Shown: positions 36,582-45,982, numbered from the stretch's first letter. The stretch: DNA of 64,000 nt from Candidatus Woesearchaeota archaeon (GCA_016938695.1 JAFGUC010000006.1:62001-126000); one strand, 5' to 3'. A program made the numbers and translations. The notes: generated by a model from the letters alone, not told the origin.

Positions 36582-37721
36582 TTAAATGAATTCTATTCCA
36601 AATTCATCATTTAATTTTTCTTTGACTTCGCCTTTTTTAGTTCTGGTAGTGCCATATATTTGTGATGATTTAACTCCTGTGACAATTAGCATTGCTCTTA
36701 TTGCACCGTTAAGATCTTCAGTTATTTGTGCTCCCCAAATTATTCTTGCGTCGTCGTCGAGTTTTTCTGATATTGCTTCAACGACTTGCCTAGCTTCATC
36801 AAGAGTCATATCTGTTCCGCCTGAAACATTAATTAATGCTCCATTTGCACCAGTTATGTCTGCATCTAAAAGTGGGTTTTTAATTGCTTTTTCAACAGCT
36901 TCTACTGCTCTATTTGCAGTATCTGATTCACCAACACCAATTAATGCAACTCCTCCGTTACCCATTACTGCTCTAATATCTGCAAAGTCTAGGTTTACTA
37001 GCCCTGCTTTAGTTACTAGTTCAGCAATTCCTTTAACTGCATTTGTTAAAATTTCATCAGCTACCTTAAATGCAGTGTGAAGTGGCAAATCTGGAGCTAA
37101 TTCTAATAATTTATCGTTAGGAATGACAATTAATGTGTCTGTTGCTTCTTGCATTTTTTCAAGACCATACAGTGCATTTTCGTATCGTCGTTGTCCTTCC
37201 ATCTTAAAAGGCATTGTTACGACACCAACTGTTAATGCACCCATTTTTTTTGCAATTTGTGCAACTACTGGAGCTGAACCTGTTCCAGTTCCTCCACCAA
37301 GACCACACGTGATGAAAACCATGTCACAATTGGAAAGTGCTTTTTTGATTTCGGATTCACTTTCAAATGCTGCTTCTTCACCTATTTTTGGAATTGAACC
37401 AGCACCTAAACCTTGAGTTAATTCTTTACCGATTAGAATTTTCTTTTCAGCAGTTGTGTATAGTAAATCTTGAGCGTCAGTATTTAATGCAATAGTTTCT
37501 ATTCCTTCAATACCTATTTCAGAAATTCTATTGATGGTGTTGTTTCCTCCTCCACCGCTTCCTACAACTTTAATTGTAGCTCTTTGTCGTGATAGTAATT
37601 CTTTTAATTCAGCATCAATGTTTTTTGTTGCTTCATTGCTTTCTTTAAGAAGTGATTCTTGCTTTCTTTGTTGTTCTTCTTGAAAAGCTCGTTCTGTTGC
37701 AAGATTTATTATTGAATCCAT
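36582..37721 (-). CDS. ftsZ: Cell division protein FtsZ
   Basis: The start at ATG 37721 gives 379 residues; a TTG at 37733 is part of the GAGGGGA SD. The tubulin signature [10 protein letters not shown] (about 142-151) and the [12 protein letters not shown] nucleotide-binding start are intact, as is the synergy-loop region [11 protein letters not shown]. FtsZ polymerises with GTP to form the division ring. About 50 charged residues precede the core, and the C-terminal tail is short (NDEFGIEFI). Linkage to secE, spt5 and rpl11 is a conserved archaeal arrangement. Confidence 0.97.
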   Translation of the reverse strand: MDSIINLATERAFQEEQQRKQESLLKESNEATKNIDAELKELLSRQRATIKVVGSGGGGNNTINRISEIGIEGIETIALNTDAQDLLYTTAEKKILIGKELTQGLGAGSIPKIGEEAAFESESEIKKALSNCDMVFITCGLGGGTGTGSAPVVAQIAKKMGALTVGVVTMPFKMEGQRRYENALYGLEKMQEATDTLIVIPNDKLLELAPDLPLHTAFKVADEILTNAVKGIAELVTKAGLVNLDFADIRAVMGNGGVALIGVGESDTANRAVEAVEKAIKNPLLDADITGANGALINVSGGTDMTLDEARQVVEAISEKLDDDARIIWGAQITEDLNGAIRAMLIVTGVKSSQIYGTTRTKKGEVKEKLNDEFGIEFI

Positions 37722-37735
37722 TTTTCCCCTCAATT

Positions 37736-37758
37736 AAGAACTTAGTGCTTTAGTTCTT
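37736..37758 (-). promoter_or_regulatory. Hairpin in the ftsZ leader
   Basis: On the minus strand AAGAACT (37758-37752) pairs with AGTTCTT (37742-37736) around a nine-base loop. It lies between the TATA-like GTTTAAATAG (about 37790) and the GAGGGGA SD. The bases just before it read AAGGGGAAG. It may influence mRNA stability or translation of ftsZ. Confidence 0.35.
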
Positions 37759-37807
37759 CCCCTTAAGAATAGTAACAGTTTACTACTATTTAAACTTTTC
37801 TTAGAAA

Positions 37808-38455
37808 TTATTTAGCGTCTTTTTTTTCGAATACGACGCTTTTAATTTCGGGAATCAATTCAATAATTTTTTCTTCAATTTTAGTTGAAATTTCTTTAGG
37901 CAAATCTAAATTTACTTTTGCTGTTTCTTTTTCAACTTCTGTTTCAATTTTAGAATTTAGAAGCATTGTTAATTCTGCATTAACTTTTTCTTTAACATCT
38001 TCTATTTTTCTTAGAACTTTTACTTTGTATATAACGTCTTGTCCTGCAAGTGGGTGATTGAAATCAACCATAACTCTTCCGCCATTTACTGATTTGACTG
38101 TTGCAATTTGGTTGTCGACGTTAATTTGCATTCCAGGAAGTGGTCTAACGTTTTCTTTTTTAAATTTTGATGCAGATATTAACATGATTAATTTTGGATC
38201 TTTTTTTCCGAATGCTTCTTCAGTTGGAACTTCTAATTCAGTTTCTTTATTTAATTCAACTTTAAGTAATCTGGAATCGAGTCCAGGGATGATGTGATTT
38301 TCACCAATGCAAATCTTGATTGGTTCGTATCTCATTTTTGGATTGAATATTCCTTTTTCTTTTGCTAAATTTGAGTTAGTAGTATCGAAAATGTTTCCAT
38401 TTGATTTTAGAACTCCAGTGTATTCTAATTCTATAAAATCTTTTTCTTGTAACAT
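37808..38455 (-). CDS. FKBP-type peptidyl-prolyl isomerase, long archaeal form
   Basis: I start at ATG 38455 (215 residues, MLQEKDFIELEYTG), because TTTAAATA near 38485 would begin the transcript within a few bases of it; the frame itself stays open further upstream without meaning. The FKBP fold has YTGVLKSNGNIFDTT and ICIGENHIIPGLDSRLL, and an insert-in-flap region follows (FGKKDPKLI ... GMQINVDNQIATV, then DFNHPLAGQ). A C-terminal domain of about 60 residues is charged. Such proteins are folding chaperones and prolyl isomerases in the cytoplasm. Confidence 0.9.
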   Translation of the reverse strand: MLQEKDFIELEYTGVLKSNGNIFDTTNSNLAKEKGIFNPKMRYEPIKICIGENHIIPGLDSRLLKVELNKETELEVPTEEAFGKKDPKLIMLISASKFKKENVRPLPGMQINVDNQIATVKSVNGGRVMVDFNHPLAGQDVIYKVKVLRKIEDVKEKVNAELTMLLNSKIETEVEKETAKVNLDLPKEISTKIEEKIIELIPEIKSVVFEKKDAK

Positions 38456-38581
38456 GTGAGCATAGGACAAAATGTTTTTATTTAAATTTTTTGTTTTTGT
38501 GTTTGTCCTTAATCGAAACGTTTTTATACAACATCGGAACAAATATATTTAGGGTAACCAAAATTTGAGAGGTCGGTTTTA

Positions 38582-38767
38582 ATGGCGTACGACGATTGGG
38601 AAAGTGATGAATCTGATTTGATTGAAGATTCAGCGGAAGATCTTCTGGATAATGACGAAGTGTCTGCAGAAGAGGAAGGATTCATGAAGGGTTACAGCGA
38701 TGCAGAAGAAGAATCTGATGAAGAGTCTTCAGATGATGATGAATCCGAGGAAGAACAACTGATATAG
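38582..38767 (+). CDS. Small highly acidic protein
   Basis: A 61-residue protein in which about half of all residues are Glu or Asp (start MAYDDWESDES, then EEEGFMKGY, ending in an EESDEESSDDDESEEE-like tract). The GAGGT motif 12-15 bases upstream and a TATA-like AATATATTTAG support expression. The central EEGFMKGY is hydrophobic enough to be a docking motif. I believe similar short acidic proteins occur in related archaea, but no function is known to me. Confidence 0.7.
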   Translation: MAYDDWESDESDLIEDSAEDLLDNDEVSAEEEGFMKGYSDAEEESDEESSDDDESEEEQLI

Positions 38768-38769
38768 GT

Positions 38770-39117
38770 TCATAGAAGTTTGAGTTCCTTAATTATTTTA
38801 TCAATTTTATTTTTGTCGTCTGGTCCGATAGCTAGACAAGTTACAGTTCCTGGTTCTACAACGGTTTTTCCTGCGTCTGTTATTACTGCAGTAATTATGT
38901 TTGAATCTTTAGATTGTTGATTTAGTTTGTATAGTGATTCTAGATTTTCTGTTTTTAGAACTATTTTTGGCATTCCTTGATTTCGCCAGTCTTTTACTAA
39001 ATTTTTATCAGATTTTAAGACTGCTTCAACCGCTGCGTGTGCGACTTGTGCTCCAAGTTTTCCTTTAGGGAGGTTTAAGTCTTGTCTTACCACTATTACT
39101 TGCTTTAGTTCGTACAT
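38770..39117 (-). CDS. pth2: Peptidyl-tRNA hydrolase, Pth2 type
   Basis: A 115-residue enzyme that frees peptides from peptidyl-tRNA. The Pth2 family motif KGKLGAQVAHAAVEA (about 18-32) is intact, and the C-terminal TAVITDAGKTVVEPGTVTCLAIGP is typical, with the catalytic Asp in that region. Length is normal. It converges on the small acidic gene with two bases between stops and lies 21 bases downstream of the gene at 39139-39471. Confidence 0.95.
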   Translation of the reverse strand: MYELKQVIVVRQDLNLPKGKLGAQVAHAAVEAVLKSDKNLVKDWRNQGMPKIVLKTENLESLYKLNQQSKDSNIITAVITDAGKTVVEPGTVTCLAIGPDDKNKIDKIIKELKLL

Positions 39118-39138
39118 TTTTCTTTGGTAATTGAATCT

Positions 39139-39471
39139 TTATTTTTTAAATTGTGATTCAATTTTTTTAAGAACTTCATCAATTCCGAAGAAAAGATTGT
39201 TGCTTACCGTTTCTGCTGTAACAGGATTTCCTTGGGTTATGACTTTTGCGTGCAATTCTGCTTTAGCTGTCTTTGGGTCATTACCGTGGACTTTTTTTGC
39301 AGTTATAGAGATTTTTTCGATAGGTACGCTGTGTTCGTTGAGTTTCTTAGCGAAGGTTCCTACCATCTTCTTGACTATAATCATAGTTGACCTGTCGTAA
39401 TCGGAGAAACCGCTGAGCTCAATATTTCCCCCAAGCTCTAGTATATCGTTGTTATTTTCTGCAGAGTCCAT
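39139..39471 (-). CDS. Small alpha/beta protein, possibly ribosome-hibernation (S30AE/HPF)-like
   Basis: A 110-residue protein with an Asn/Glu-rich start followed by an apparent beta-alpha-beta-beta-beta-alpha order: IELSGF, then the helix STMIIVKKMVGTFAKKLNE, strands around KISITAKKVHG and AKAELHAKVITQG, and the helix SNNLFFGIDEVLKKIES. That order and the basic character resemble the S30AE fold of hibernation factors, and its neighbour is pth2, another ribosome-related gene. Sequence similarity is not decisive. A possible alternative is an unrelated RNA-binding protein. Confidence 0.55.
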   Translation of the reverse strand: MDSAENNNDILELGGNIELSGFSDYDRSTMIIVKKMVGTFAKKLNEHSVPIEKISITAKKVHGNDPKTAKAELHAKVITQGNPVTAETVSNNLFFGIDEVLKKIESQFKK

Positions 39472-39635
39472 TTTATCCTCTTTATGATATTATAATGGTT
39501 GAAAAATATATAAAAGTTTCTTTTGTTTGACGGTGTTTTTGCTCATTTGATTGTTTTGAATATTAAAAAGCCAACATTTATATATGAATTTACGTTTTTA
39601 TTATTCAAGAGTTAATAAGGAATGGGTGGGGTAAA

Positions 39636-41051
39636 ATGAGAAAGTTTTGTGTATTATTTGTGTTGGTTTTCATTCTGTCTAGTCTTTCTGTTCTTGCAGA
39701 ACTCGAGGTTTCAGTCAAACCAGTTCAAGATAGTATTTTTTTGTATGGTGAAGCTTCCTTTGATGTAACTGTTAAGAATTTACGTGCAGTTGAAGATTCT
39801 ATTGAGATTTTTACTAAGGACACAGATTGGATTATTAGACGAAACCCTTTGGTTACAAGTATTGGTCCACATGAAATAAAAACATTTACTATGTACTTTA
39901 TTCTTTCCGCATTTTCAAATCCAGGTCCAAAAGGTGTTGACATTGCTTTTAAGACATCTGATGATAAATCTTTGGTTAAGCAATTTTACATTTATGTAAG
40001 TCCAAGTGAAACTGAGGTTGATTTTAATCCTTCAGCAAGAATTTTAACTAAAATTAATAATGATGGTAAGGTTGATCCTCGTGAAAAAGTTTCATTAAAA
40101 TTGGAATTGAAGAACAGAAATGCTCTTGATTTGGGTAATATTCAAATTGTTATTTCAGGTAAAAACTTGAATGCTATGAGAAATATTTCTTTAGGTCCTT
40201 ATGAAGAGACTACAGAATATTTTGATTTTAAAATTGATAGTACTTTAGTTCCTCAAAAAGATTATTTTTATGTTGAATTGAAAAGAAATAATTTGACTTT
40301 CGAGGATGAAACTTTTAATTATGAAATAATTTCGTACAGTCCTTTTTTTAGGAAGGATGTTGTATCTGATAATTTTTTCTTTAAAGAAGATGTGAAAATT
40401 ATTCTATCAAACATTGGTAATATTGATAAGAATGAGGAATTCAAGGTTCCAACATCTTTTGTATCTAAATTCTTTTTCAAATCAGAACCTAAAGCAGAAT
40501 TTGTTACTGATGATTCTGGCTCGTTTTTAGTTTGGCATATTAAGCTTTCACCACAAGAGACTTATGAATTACATTATGTTAAGAATTTACGTCCAATTAT
40601 TTATACTTTATTGCTTGGATTTTTAGTTTTAGTTTGTTATTTTGTATTTAGAAGTCCTATTGTTTTACGTAAGGAAGTTTTCAAAGTTCATAAACGAGAA
40701 GGCGGAATATATGAGCTAAAGGTTATTGTTTATGTGAAAAATAGATGCAGAAAACAGATTAATAATCTTCAAGTAATGGATAGAGTTCCACATATGGCTG
40801 AGGTTATTCGTGAATCTTATTTAGGATCAATTAAACCTGATAGAATTTTGCATGATAGTCGGAAAGGTGCATTGATAAAATGGTTGATTCCAAATATTGA
40901 ATCTTTAGAAGAAAGAATAATTACTTATAAGATTAGGTCTAAATTTTCAATTTTAGGGAAACTTGCATTACCTCGTGTTAAATCAAAGTTTGTTACTAAA
41001 TCAGGCAGAATACGAGTAACATACTCAAATAAAATCTCGGTTGAAAATTAA
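39636..41051 (+). CDS. Secreted, membrane-anchored protein with Ig-like domains
   Basis: A 471-residue protein with a signal peptide (MRKFCVLFVLVFILSSLSVLA, cut about residue 21), then beta-rich repeats (about 25-300) resembling CARDB/NPCBM-like Ig folds, with N-x-S/T sites. A single membrane helix (about 331-352, IYTLLLGFLVLVCYFVF) is followed by a cytoplasmic basic domain of 120 residues that is again beta-rich (ELKVIVYVKNRC ... VMDRVPHM). A TATA box, CATTTATATATG (39568-39579), and GGGTGGGG SD precede it. Function unknown; surface or envelope assembly role inferred. Confidence 0.6.
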   Translation: MRKFCVLFVLVFILSSLSVLAELEVSVKPVQDSIFLYGEASFDVTVKNLRAVEDSIEIFTKDTDWIIRRNPLVTSIGPHEIKTFTMYFILSAFSNPGPKGVDIAFKTSDDKSLVKQFYIYVSPSETEVDFNPSARILTKINNDGKVDPREKVSLKLELKNRNALDLGNIQIVISGKNLNAMRNISLGPYEETTEYFDFKIDSTLVPQKDYFYVELKRNNLTFEDETFNYEIISYSPFFRKDVVSDNFFFKEDVKIILSNIGNIDKNEEFKVPTSFVSKFFFKSEPKAEFVTDDSGSFLVWHIKLSPQETYELHYVKNLRPIIYTLLLGFLVLVCYFVFRSPIVLRKEVFKVHKREGGIYELKVIVYVKNRCRKQINNLQVMDRVPHMAEVIRESYLGSIKPDRILHDSRKGALIKWLIPNIESLEERIITYKIRSKFSILGKLALPRVKSKFVTKSGRIRVTYSNKISVEN

Positions 41052-41656
41052 AAATTTTTTTTGTTTTTTTTTTCACAATTAATTTCTTCTTTTATTTTTT
41101 CGAAGTCAATACTCATTGTTTCTCTTAGTTTTGGATTATATAACATAGCAGCAGGATGATATATTGGAATTACTTTTACTTCTTTTTCATCTAGAACAAT
41201 AATTTTTGATTTTCCGTGAAGTTTTGTAATGCCTTCTATACTTTTCATGTTGTCAGGATTACATTTTGCTAGAATTAATTTTGTTGAATAGTTTCCTAGT
41301 GTACAAATTACTTCAGGATTAATTAATTTTATTTGTTCGATTAAGTATGGAGTACATAGTTTTATTTCTTCATTATTTGGATTTCTATTTTCAGGTGGTC
41401 GACATTTTAAAATATTCGCAATATACGCATCATCTAGTGATAATCCTATTTTGTTTAGAAGTTTATCTAGCTCTTTTCCAGCAGCTCCAACAAAAGGGAT
41501 TCCTTGTATGTCTTCATTTTTTCCAGGAGCTTCACCAATAAATAGAATTTTTGCTTTGATGTTTCCTTTTCCAAAAACAACATTTGTTCTTGTTTTTGAT
41601 AGTTCACATTTCATGCATGTCTTACAAATGCTTTCTAGTTCCTGGATGTTTTGCAT
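41048..41656 (-). CDS. Uracil-DNA glycosylase, family 4 type (Fe-S)
   Basis: A 202-residue enzyme that removes uracil from DNA. Motif A is GEAPGKNEDIQGIPFVG (about 41-57) and motif B is the HPA in YHPAAML (about 166-172). The cluster cysteines are CKTCMKC near the start and CRPPENRNP/LCTPYL further on, matching the 4Fe-4S family. Length is normal. It overlaps the last four bases of the converging gene at 39636-41051. Confidence 0.93.
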   Translation of the reverse strand: MQNIQELESICKTCMKCELSKTRTNVVFGKGNIKAKILFIGEAPGKNEDIQGIPFVGAAGKELDKLLNKIGLSLDDAYIANILKCRPPENRNPNNEEIKLCTPYLIEQIKLINPEVICTLGNYSTKLILAKCNPDNMKSIEGITKLHGKSKIIVLDEKEVKVIPIYHPAAMLYNPKLRETMSIDFEKIKEEINCEKKNKKNF

Positions 41657-41748
41657 TGTTATTTTGTATGTCTTATTTTTATTAAATCTTTTTGTTTTTA
41701 TACTAAATGTTAAATTATATAAATTGCACTTAATTATCGTATTTCATT

Positions 41749-44289
41749 ATGGCAATGATGAGTGATAAGGCAATAAAAAAAGAATTCAAGGTTGAAGCTA
41801 GTGTCAATCCTGAGAAGTATTATCCTGTTGCTTTTTTAGAAAGCAAAGGTTTTGTAAGGAAAAAGTGTTCTAACTGTGGAACTTTCTTTTGGAATGTAGA
41901 TTCCAGTCGTGAGTTTTGTGGTGATCCTACTTGTGCAGGTGGGTTTGATGTTGTTTCAAATAATCCTGCGAAAATAAAATTAGATTACGTTTCGGTATGG
42001 ACTAAGTTTTCAGAGCTTTTTGAATCTAGAGGTTATAAGCCAATTGCCAGATATCCAGTTATTGCCAGATGGAATCCAACAACAGACTTTGTAATGGCTT
42101 CAATTGCAGCATTTCAACCTTATGTAATTACTGGAGAAGTTGAACCTCCTGCACGAAAATTAGTTATTCCTCAATTTAGTTTGAGATTTGGTGATGTTGA
42201 TAATGTGGGTATTACTGGAAGTCATTTAACAGGTTTTGTGATGATTGGTCAACATATGTTTGTTGATGAATCAGAGTGGAATCAAGAAACTGCTTTTAAA
42301 GATGTTTTTGATTTTATTACTGAGATTGTTGGACTTGATACAAAAGAATTAGCAATTCATGAGGATGCTTGGGCTGGTGGAGGTTCTTTTGGTCCTTGCA
42401 TGGAATTTTTTTCAAGAGGAGTTGAACTGTTTAATCAAGTTTATACTTTATTTGAACAAACGCCAGATGGAAATCGACCTTTGAAATTAAAGGTTCTTGA
42501 TATGGGTTTAGGTATGGAACGAATTGCTTGGTTCTCTGCGGGTGCACCCAATATCTATGAAGTTACTTTTCCAAAAGTTTTAGAAAAGTTGCGTTCTATA
42601 ACTGGGGTTGTTCCTGATTTTGATTTTTTCAATAGGTTTTCAAAATATTCGGCATTTTTGAATGTTGATGAAACTGATGATATTGATGCGGCTTGGGGAA
42701 ATGTCGCAGAGAAGTTAAATGTTAGTTTAGAAGATTTACATTTGAAAATAAAACCTATGACTGCAATTTATTCTATTGCTGAACACGCACGTACACTTCT
42801 TGTTGCAATTAATGATGGTGGCTTACCTTCTAATGTTGGAGGAGGTTATAATTTGCGTGCAATTTTACGTCGTTCATTAGAATTTATTGAAGAATTTGAT
42901 TGGAATATAAAATTATCTGATGTTTGTTCTTGGCATGCAAAAGAGTTGCAACCATTATTTCCTGAGTTATCAGAAAGATTGAATAGTGTAATAAAAATTG
43001 TTGATGTTGAAACAGAAAAGTTCAAACAAAGTAAAGAAAAAGCACGTTCAATTTTACAAAGAGAATTACAAAAAGGTTTGACAACAGAAAAAGTCTTGGA
43101 ATTATATGATTCTAATGGTATTACTCCAAGAATGATTACTCTAGAAGCAAAATCTTTGGGTGTTGAAGTCGATATTCCAAAAGATTTCTATAAGATGGTT
43201 TCTGAGATTCATGAGAAACAAGAACAAATCCATGCGACAAATAAAGATGATTCATTAAATGTGGATTCTTCATTAGAAACTGAAATTCTTTATTTTGATA
43301 AATGGGATTTATTAGAATTTGGCGCAAAAGTCATTGCAGTTATTGAAGTTGGAGACGAAAAACTTGTTGTTTTAGATAAGACTGCATTTTATCCAACATC
43401 AGGAGGGCAACTTCATGATTTAGGTTTTTTGAATTCTAGTGAAGTTATTGATGTTCGTAAAAAAGGAACTGTTGTTTTGCATAGTGTTGCTAAATCTTCA
43501 AAATTTGCAGTTGGTGATGTTGTTGTTGGTAAAATTGACCGTGATCGTAGATTACAATTAGCACAACATCATACTGGAACACATATATTAAATGCTGCTG
43601 CGCGTGAAGTTCTTGGTGATCATATAAATCAAGCTGGTGCGAAAAAGACGGTTGAAAAAGCACATTTAGATATTACTCATTATCAAAGTATTACTGATGA
43701 TGAATTGAAGCAAATTGAAGATTTATGTAATGATATTATTGCAAAGAATCTTGTTGTTAAAAAACAATTCTTCAGTAGAAATGATGCTGAGAAAAAATTT
43801 GGAATGCGGATTTATCAAGGTGGAGCAGTTCCTGGTAAACGACTAAGAATTGTCGAGATTGATGGGCTTGATATTGAAGCTTGTGGTGGAACACATTTAG
43901 ATAATACTTCACAAGTAGAAGGATTAAAAATTCTTCGTTCGACAAAAGTTCAAGATGGAATTGTGAGAATTGAATTTGTTGCGGGTAACGCTGCAAAAAA
44001 ATTATTAGATAAAGTTAATAATTTATTTGATGATGTAATTTCTGTTTTAGGTGTTGATAAAAAATATGCTGCTTCAAAAGCAGAACAGATTTTTGCAAAA
44101 TGGAAAAAATCTAAAAAATTAGTTAAAAAGGGAGATTTTTCCGAGATGGATTGGAATTACGATCTTGTTGAGCAAGATCTTTCTGATGAAGATATTTTGG
44201 TGGAAATCTCAAAAATATTAAAGACACAAAAGGAGCATATTGTTTCAACATTGAAAAGATTTTTAGTGGAAATAGAATCATTAAAATGA
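41749..44289 (+). CDS. alaS: Alanyl-tRNA synthetase, archaeal type
   Basis: An 846-residue class II synthetase. The archaeal N-terminal zinc ribbon is KCSNCGTFF...FCGDPTC (about 39-64). The core has PVIARWNPTTDFVMASI and DMGLGMERI, and the editing domain has HHTGTHILNAAAREV and CGGTHLDNTSQ. The C-terminal C-Ala region is short. A TATA-like ATTATATAAATTG about 25-30 bases upstream implies a leaderless start at ATG 41749 (ATG 41755 or 41758 possible). The next gene overlaps its stop. Confidence 0.97.
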   Translation: MAMMSDKAIKKEFKVEASVNPEKYYPVAFLESKGFVRKKCSNCGTFFWNVDSSREFCGDPTCAGGFDVVSNNPAKIKLDYVSVWTKFSELFESRGYKPIARYPVIARWNPTTDFVMASIAAFQPYVITGEVEPPARKLVIPQFSLRFGDVDNVGITGSHLTGFVMIGQHMFVDESEWNQETAFKDVFDFITEIVGLDTKELAIHEDAWAGGGSFGPCMEFFSRGVELFNQVYTLFEQTPDGNRPLKLKVLDMGLGMERIAWFSAGAPNIYEVTFPKVLEKLRSITGVVPDFDFFNRFSKYSAFLNVDETDDIDAAWGNVAEKLNVSLEDLHLKIKPMTAIYSIAEHARTLLVAINDGGLPSNVGGGYNLRAILRRSLEFIEEFDWNIKLSDVCSWHAKELQPLFPELSERLNSVIKIVDVETEKFKQSKEKARSILQRELQKGLTTEKVLELYDSNGITPRMITLEAKSLGVEVDIPKDFYKMVSEIHEKQEQIHATNKDDSLNVDSSLETEILYFDKWDLLEFGAKVIAVIEVGDEKLVVLDKTAFYPTSGGQLHDLGFLNSSEVIDVRKKGTVVLHSVAKSSKFAVGDVVVGKIDRDRRLQLAQHHTGTHILNAAAREVLGDHINQAGAKKTVEKAHLDITHYQSITDDELKQIEDLCNDIIAKNLVVKKQFFSRNDAEKKFGMRIYQGGAVPGKRLRIVEIDGLDIEACGGTHLDNTSQVEGLKILRSTKVQDGIVRIEFVAGNAAKKLLDKVNNLFDDVISVLGVDKKYAASKAEQIFAKWKKSKKLVKKGDFSEMDWNYDLVEQDLSDEDILVEISKILKTQKEHIVSTLKRFLVEIESLK

Positions 44290-44951
44290 AATTATCTTAT
44301 TTGAAATCAAAATTGAATTCAGATTTTTTTAGTGTTTTGGAGTCAAAAGGATTGGATGACTTACGTCCTTGTCAAGAGAAGGCTATTGATTCTGGCCTTT
44401 TGACTTTTGAAAATATTTTAGTGTGTTCTCCAACAGCATCTGGTAAAACATTGGTTGCAGAGATTGCTGCATTGCAATCAATTTTGACAAAACGTGGTAA
44501 GGCCATTTATATTGTTCCACTTAAGGCTTTAGCAACTGAAAAATATAATGAATTTACTAAACGTTATGGTCATTTGATAAAAATTGGTGTTTCAATTGGA
44601 GATACTGACTCGAGTGAATCTTATTTGTCAAAATATGATTTAGTTATTACAACTTCTGAAAAATTAGATTCTTTGATTAGACATCACACTCCTTTTTTGG
44701 ATGAGATTTTTTGTGTGATAATTGATGAAATTCATTTGCTTAATGACACTGAACGTGGACCAACACTTGAAATTGTTATAACTATTTTGCGTGAATTGTT
44801 GAAAAATATACAATTAATTGGTTTATCTGCGACAATTGGTAATGAAAAAGCTCTTTCTGATTGGTTGGGTGCAAAATTGGTTCACGATACTTGGCGACCA
44901 GTAGAATTGCACGAAGGAATAATTTTTGACGATGTAGTTGAATTTTATTAG
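44286..44951 (+). CDS. Truncated Hel308/Ski2-like helicase: first RecA domain only
   Basis: A 221-residue protein starting in an ATGA overlap with alaS. It has the Q-like start (LRPCQEKAI), Walker A (PTASGKT, about 51-57), motif Ia (PLKALATEK), motif II (DEIHLL) and motif III (SATIGN), after which the protein stops at residues WRPVELHEGIIF, just where the second RecA domain of Hel308 should begin. A full Hel308 is about 700 residues. The downstream bases show no continuation in other frames, and the next gene is unrelated. It may be a degraded gene, a split gene or a stand-alone ATPase domain; the intact motifs and clean translational coupling argue for retention. Confidence 0.8.
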   Translation: MKLSYLKSKLNSDFFSVLESKGLDDLRPCQEKAIDSGLLTFENILVCSPTASGKTLVAEIAALQSILTKRGKAIYIVPLKALATEKYNEFTKRYGHLIKIGVSIGDTDSSESYLSKYDLVITTSEKLDSLIRHHTPFLDEIFCVIIDEIHLLNDTERGPTLEIVITILRELLKNIQLIGLSATIGNEKALSDWLGAKLVHDTWRPVELHEGIIFDDVVEFY

Positions 44952-44996
44952 GATTTTATCTTAAAATTTATAAACTTCTAGCGGGTTATTTGTATT

Positions 44997-45404
44997 ATGG
45001 TTGTTAGAATTATTCTTGATACTAATTTTTTCATGATTCCTAAAGATTTTAAGGTTGATATTATATCTGAATTTGACAAACTTTTTGGTTTGAATGCATA
45101 TGAATTGTTTACTTTCCAAGCGGTTTTTAGTGAATTGGATTCTTTGTTTTTGAAGCTTAGCGGTTCTGAAAAACAACTTGCTAAGTTAGGACGAACTTTT
45201 TTGCAACATCTTCAAAAAACGAAAGGTTTAAAAACAATATCTTCGAACAATGAGTTATATCTTGATGATGCTCTTATTAGTTTTTTGACTAATCATAGCG
45301 ATTATTATGTTGCTACAACAGATAAGCAGCTTCAGAATAAGGTTAAAGAGTTGGGGGCAAAGGTAATTTGTGTCCGCCAAGGTAAATATTTAATGGTTAA
45401 GTGA
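44997..45404 (+). CDS. PIN-domain ribonuclease, Fcf1/VapC9-like
   Basis: A 135-residue single PIN domain. Acidic residues that form the Mg2+ site are visible in ILDTNFFM (Asp at about 7), FSELDSL (Glu near 47), LDDALISFL (about 84-92) and ATTDKQLQ. The free-standing archaeal PIN proteins of this kind resemble eukaryotic Fcf1/Utp24 in rRNA processing or VapC toxins. No antitoxin gene is adjacent; its neighbours are ribosome and transcription genes, which favours the first. TTTATAAAC upstream predicts a leaderless ATG. Confidence 0.8.
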   Translation: MVVRIILDTNFFMIPKDFKVDIISEFDKLFGLNAYELFTFQAVFSELDSLFLKLSGSEKQLAKLGRTFLQHLQKTKGLKTISSNNELYLDDALISFLTNHSDYYVATTDKQLQNKVKELGAKVICVRQGKYLMVK

Positions 45405-45421
45405 TTGGAGGATTTGTTAAT

Positions 45422-45982
45422 ATGTTTTACAAAGTAAAAATCAAGGATCATATTCGTGTAGCACCGGAATTGTTTGGTGAGGACGTTAAAACAGCTTTAC
45501 TTAAAGAAGTTAAAGCTAAGTACGAAGGTTTTATTTCAAAAGATTTGGGTTTTGTAGTTGATGTTCTTGATGTATCTAATTTTGGCGAAGGAGTTGTTAT
45601 TCCTGGCGATGGTGCAGCATATTATCACTCAGAATTTGAGTTATTAACTTTTAACATGGGTCTTCAAGAGGTATTATTGGGTCGTGTTAAAGATTTACAA
45701 GAATTTGGAGCATTTTTGACAATTGGTCCAATTGAAGGTATGATTCACATTTCACAAACAATGGATGATTTCGTTTCATTTAGTAAAGATAAGGTTTTGT
45801 TAGGTAAAGATACTAAACGAAGTTTGAAGGTTTCAGACCTTTGCAGAGCAAGAGTTATTGCAGTTAGTTTCAAAGACCAATCAAATCCAAAAATAGGTCT
45901 TACAATGAGACAACCAGGATTAGGAAAACTAGATTGGATTGAAGAAGATTTGTCTGGGAAACCAAAAGCAAAATCTTCTTAA
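45422..45982 (+). CDS. rpo7: RNA polymerase subunit Rpo7 (RpoE1)
   Basis: I start at ATG 45422 (186 residues), because GGAGGAT lies just upstream; the GTG at 45401 overlaps the PIN stop and is less likely. The N-terminal tip domain (MFYKVKIKDHIRVAPELFG) is followed by an S1-type OB domain (LGRVKDLQEFGAFLTIGPIEGMIHIS, here as two pieces about 88-110). Rpo7 with Rpo4 forms the stalk of archaeal RNA polymerase. Length is normal. Followed closely by CBS, spt4, nop5 and fibrillarin on the same strand. Confidence 0.95.
   Translation: MFYKVKIKDHIRVAPELFGEDVKTALLKEVKAKYEGFISKDLGFVVDVLDVSNFGEGVVIPGDGAAYYHSEFELLTFNMGLQEVLLGRVKDLQEFGAFLTIGPIEGMIHISQTMDDFVSFSKDKVLLGKDTKRSLKVSDLCRARVIAVSFKDQSNPKIGLTMRQPGLGKLDWIEEDLSGKPKAKSS

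Noticed and set aside
36586-37416. Plus-strand open frames opposite ftsZ
   Set aside because: They are shadows of the ftsZ codon pattern on the other strand and lack plausible starts or composition.
44952-44996. Frameshifted remainder of the helicase
   Set aside because: I read the three plus frames after 44951: no helicase motif appears before the PIN gene, so a simple frameshift does not explain the short ORF.
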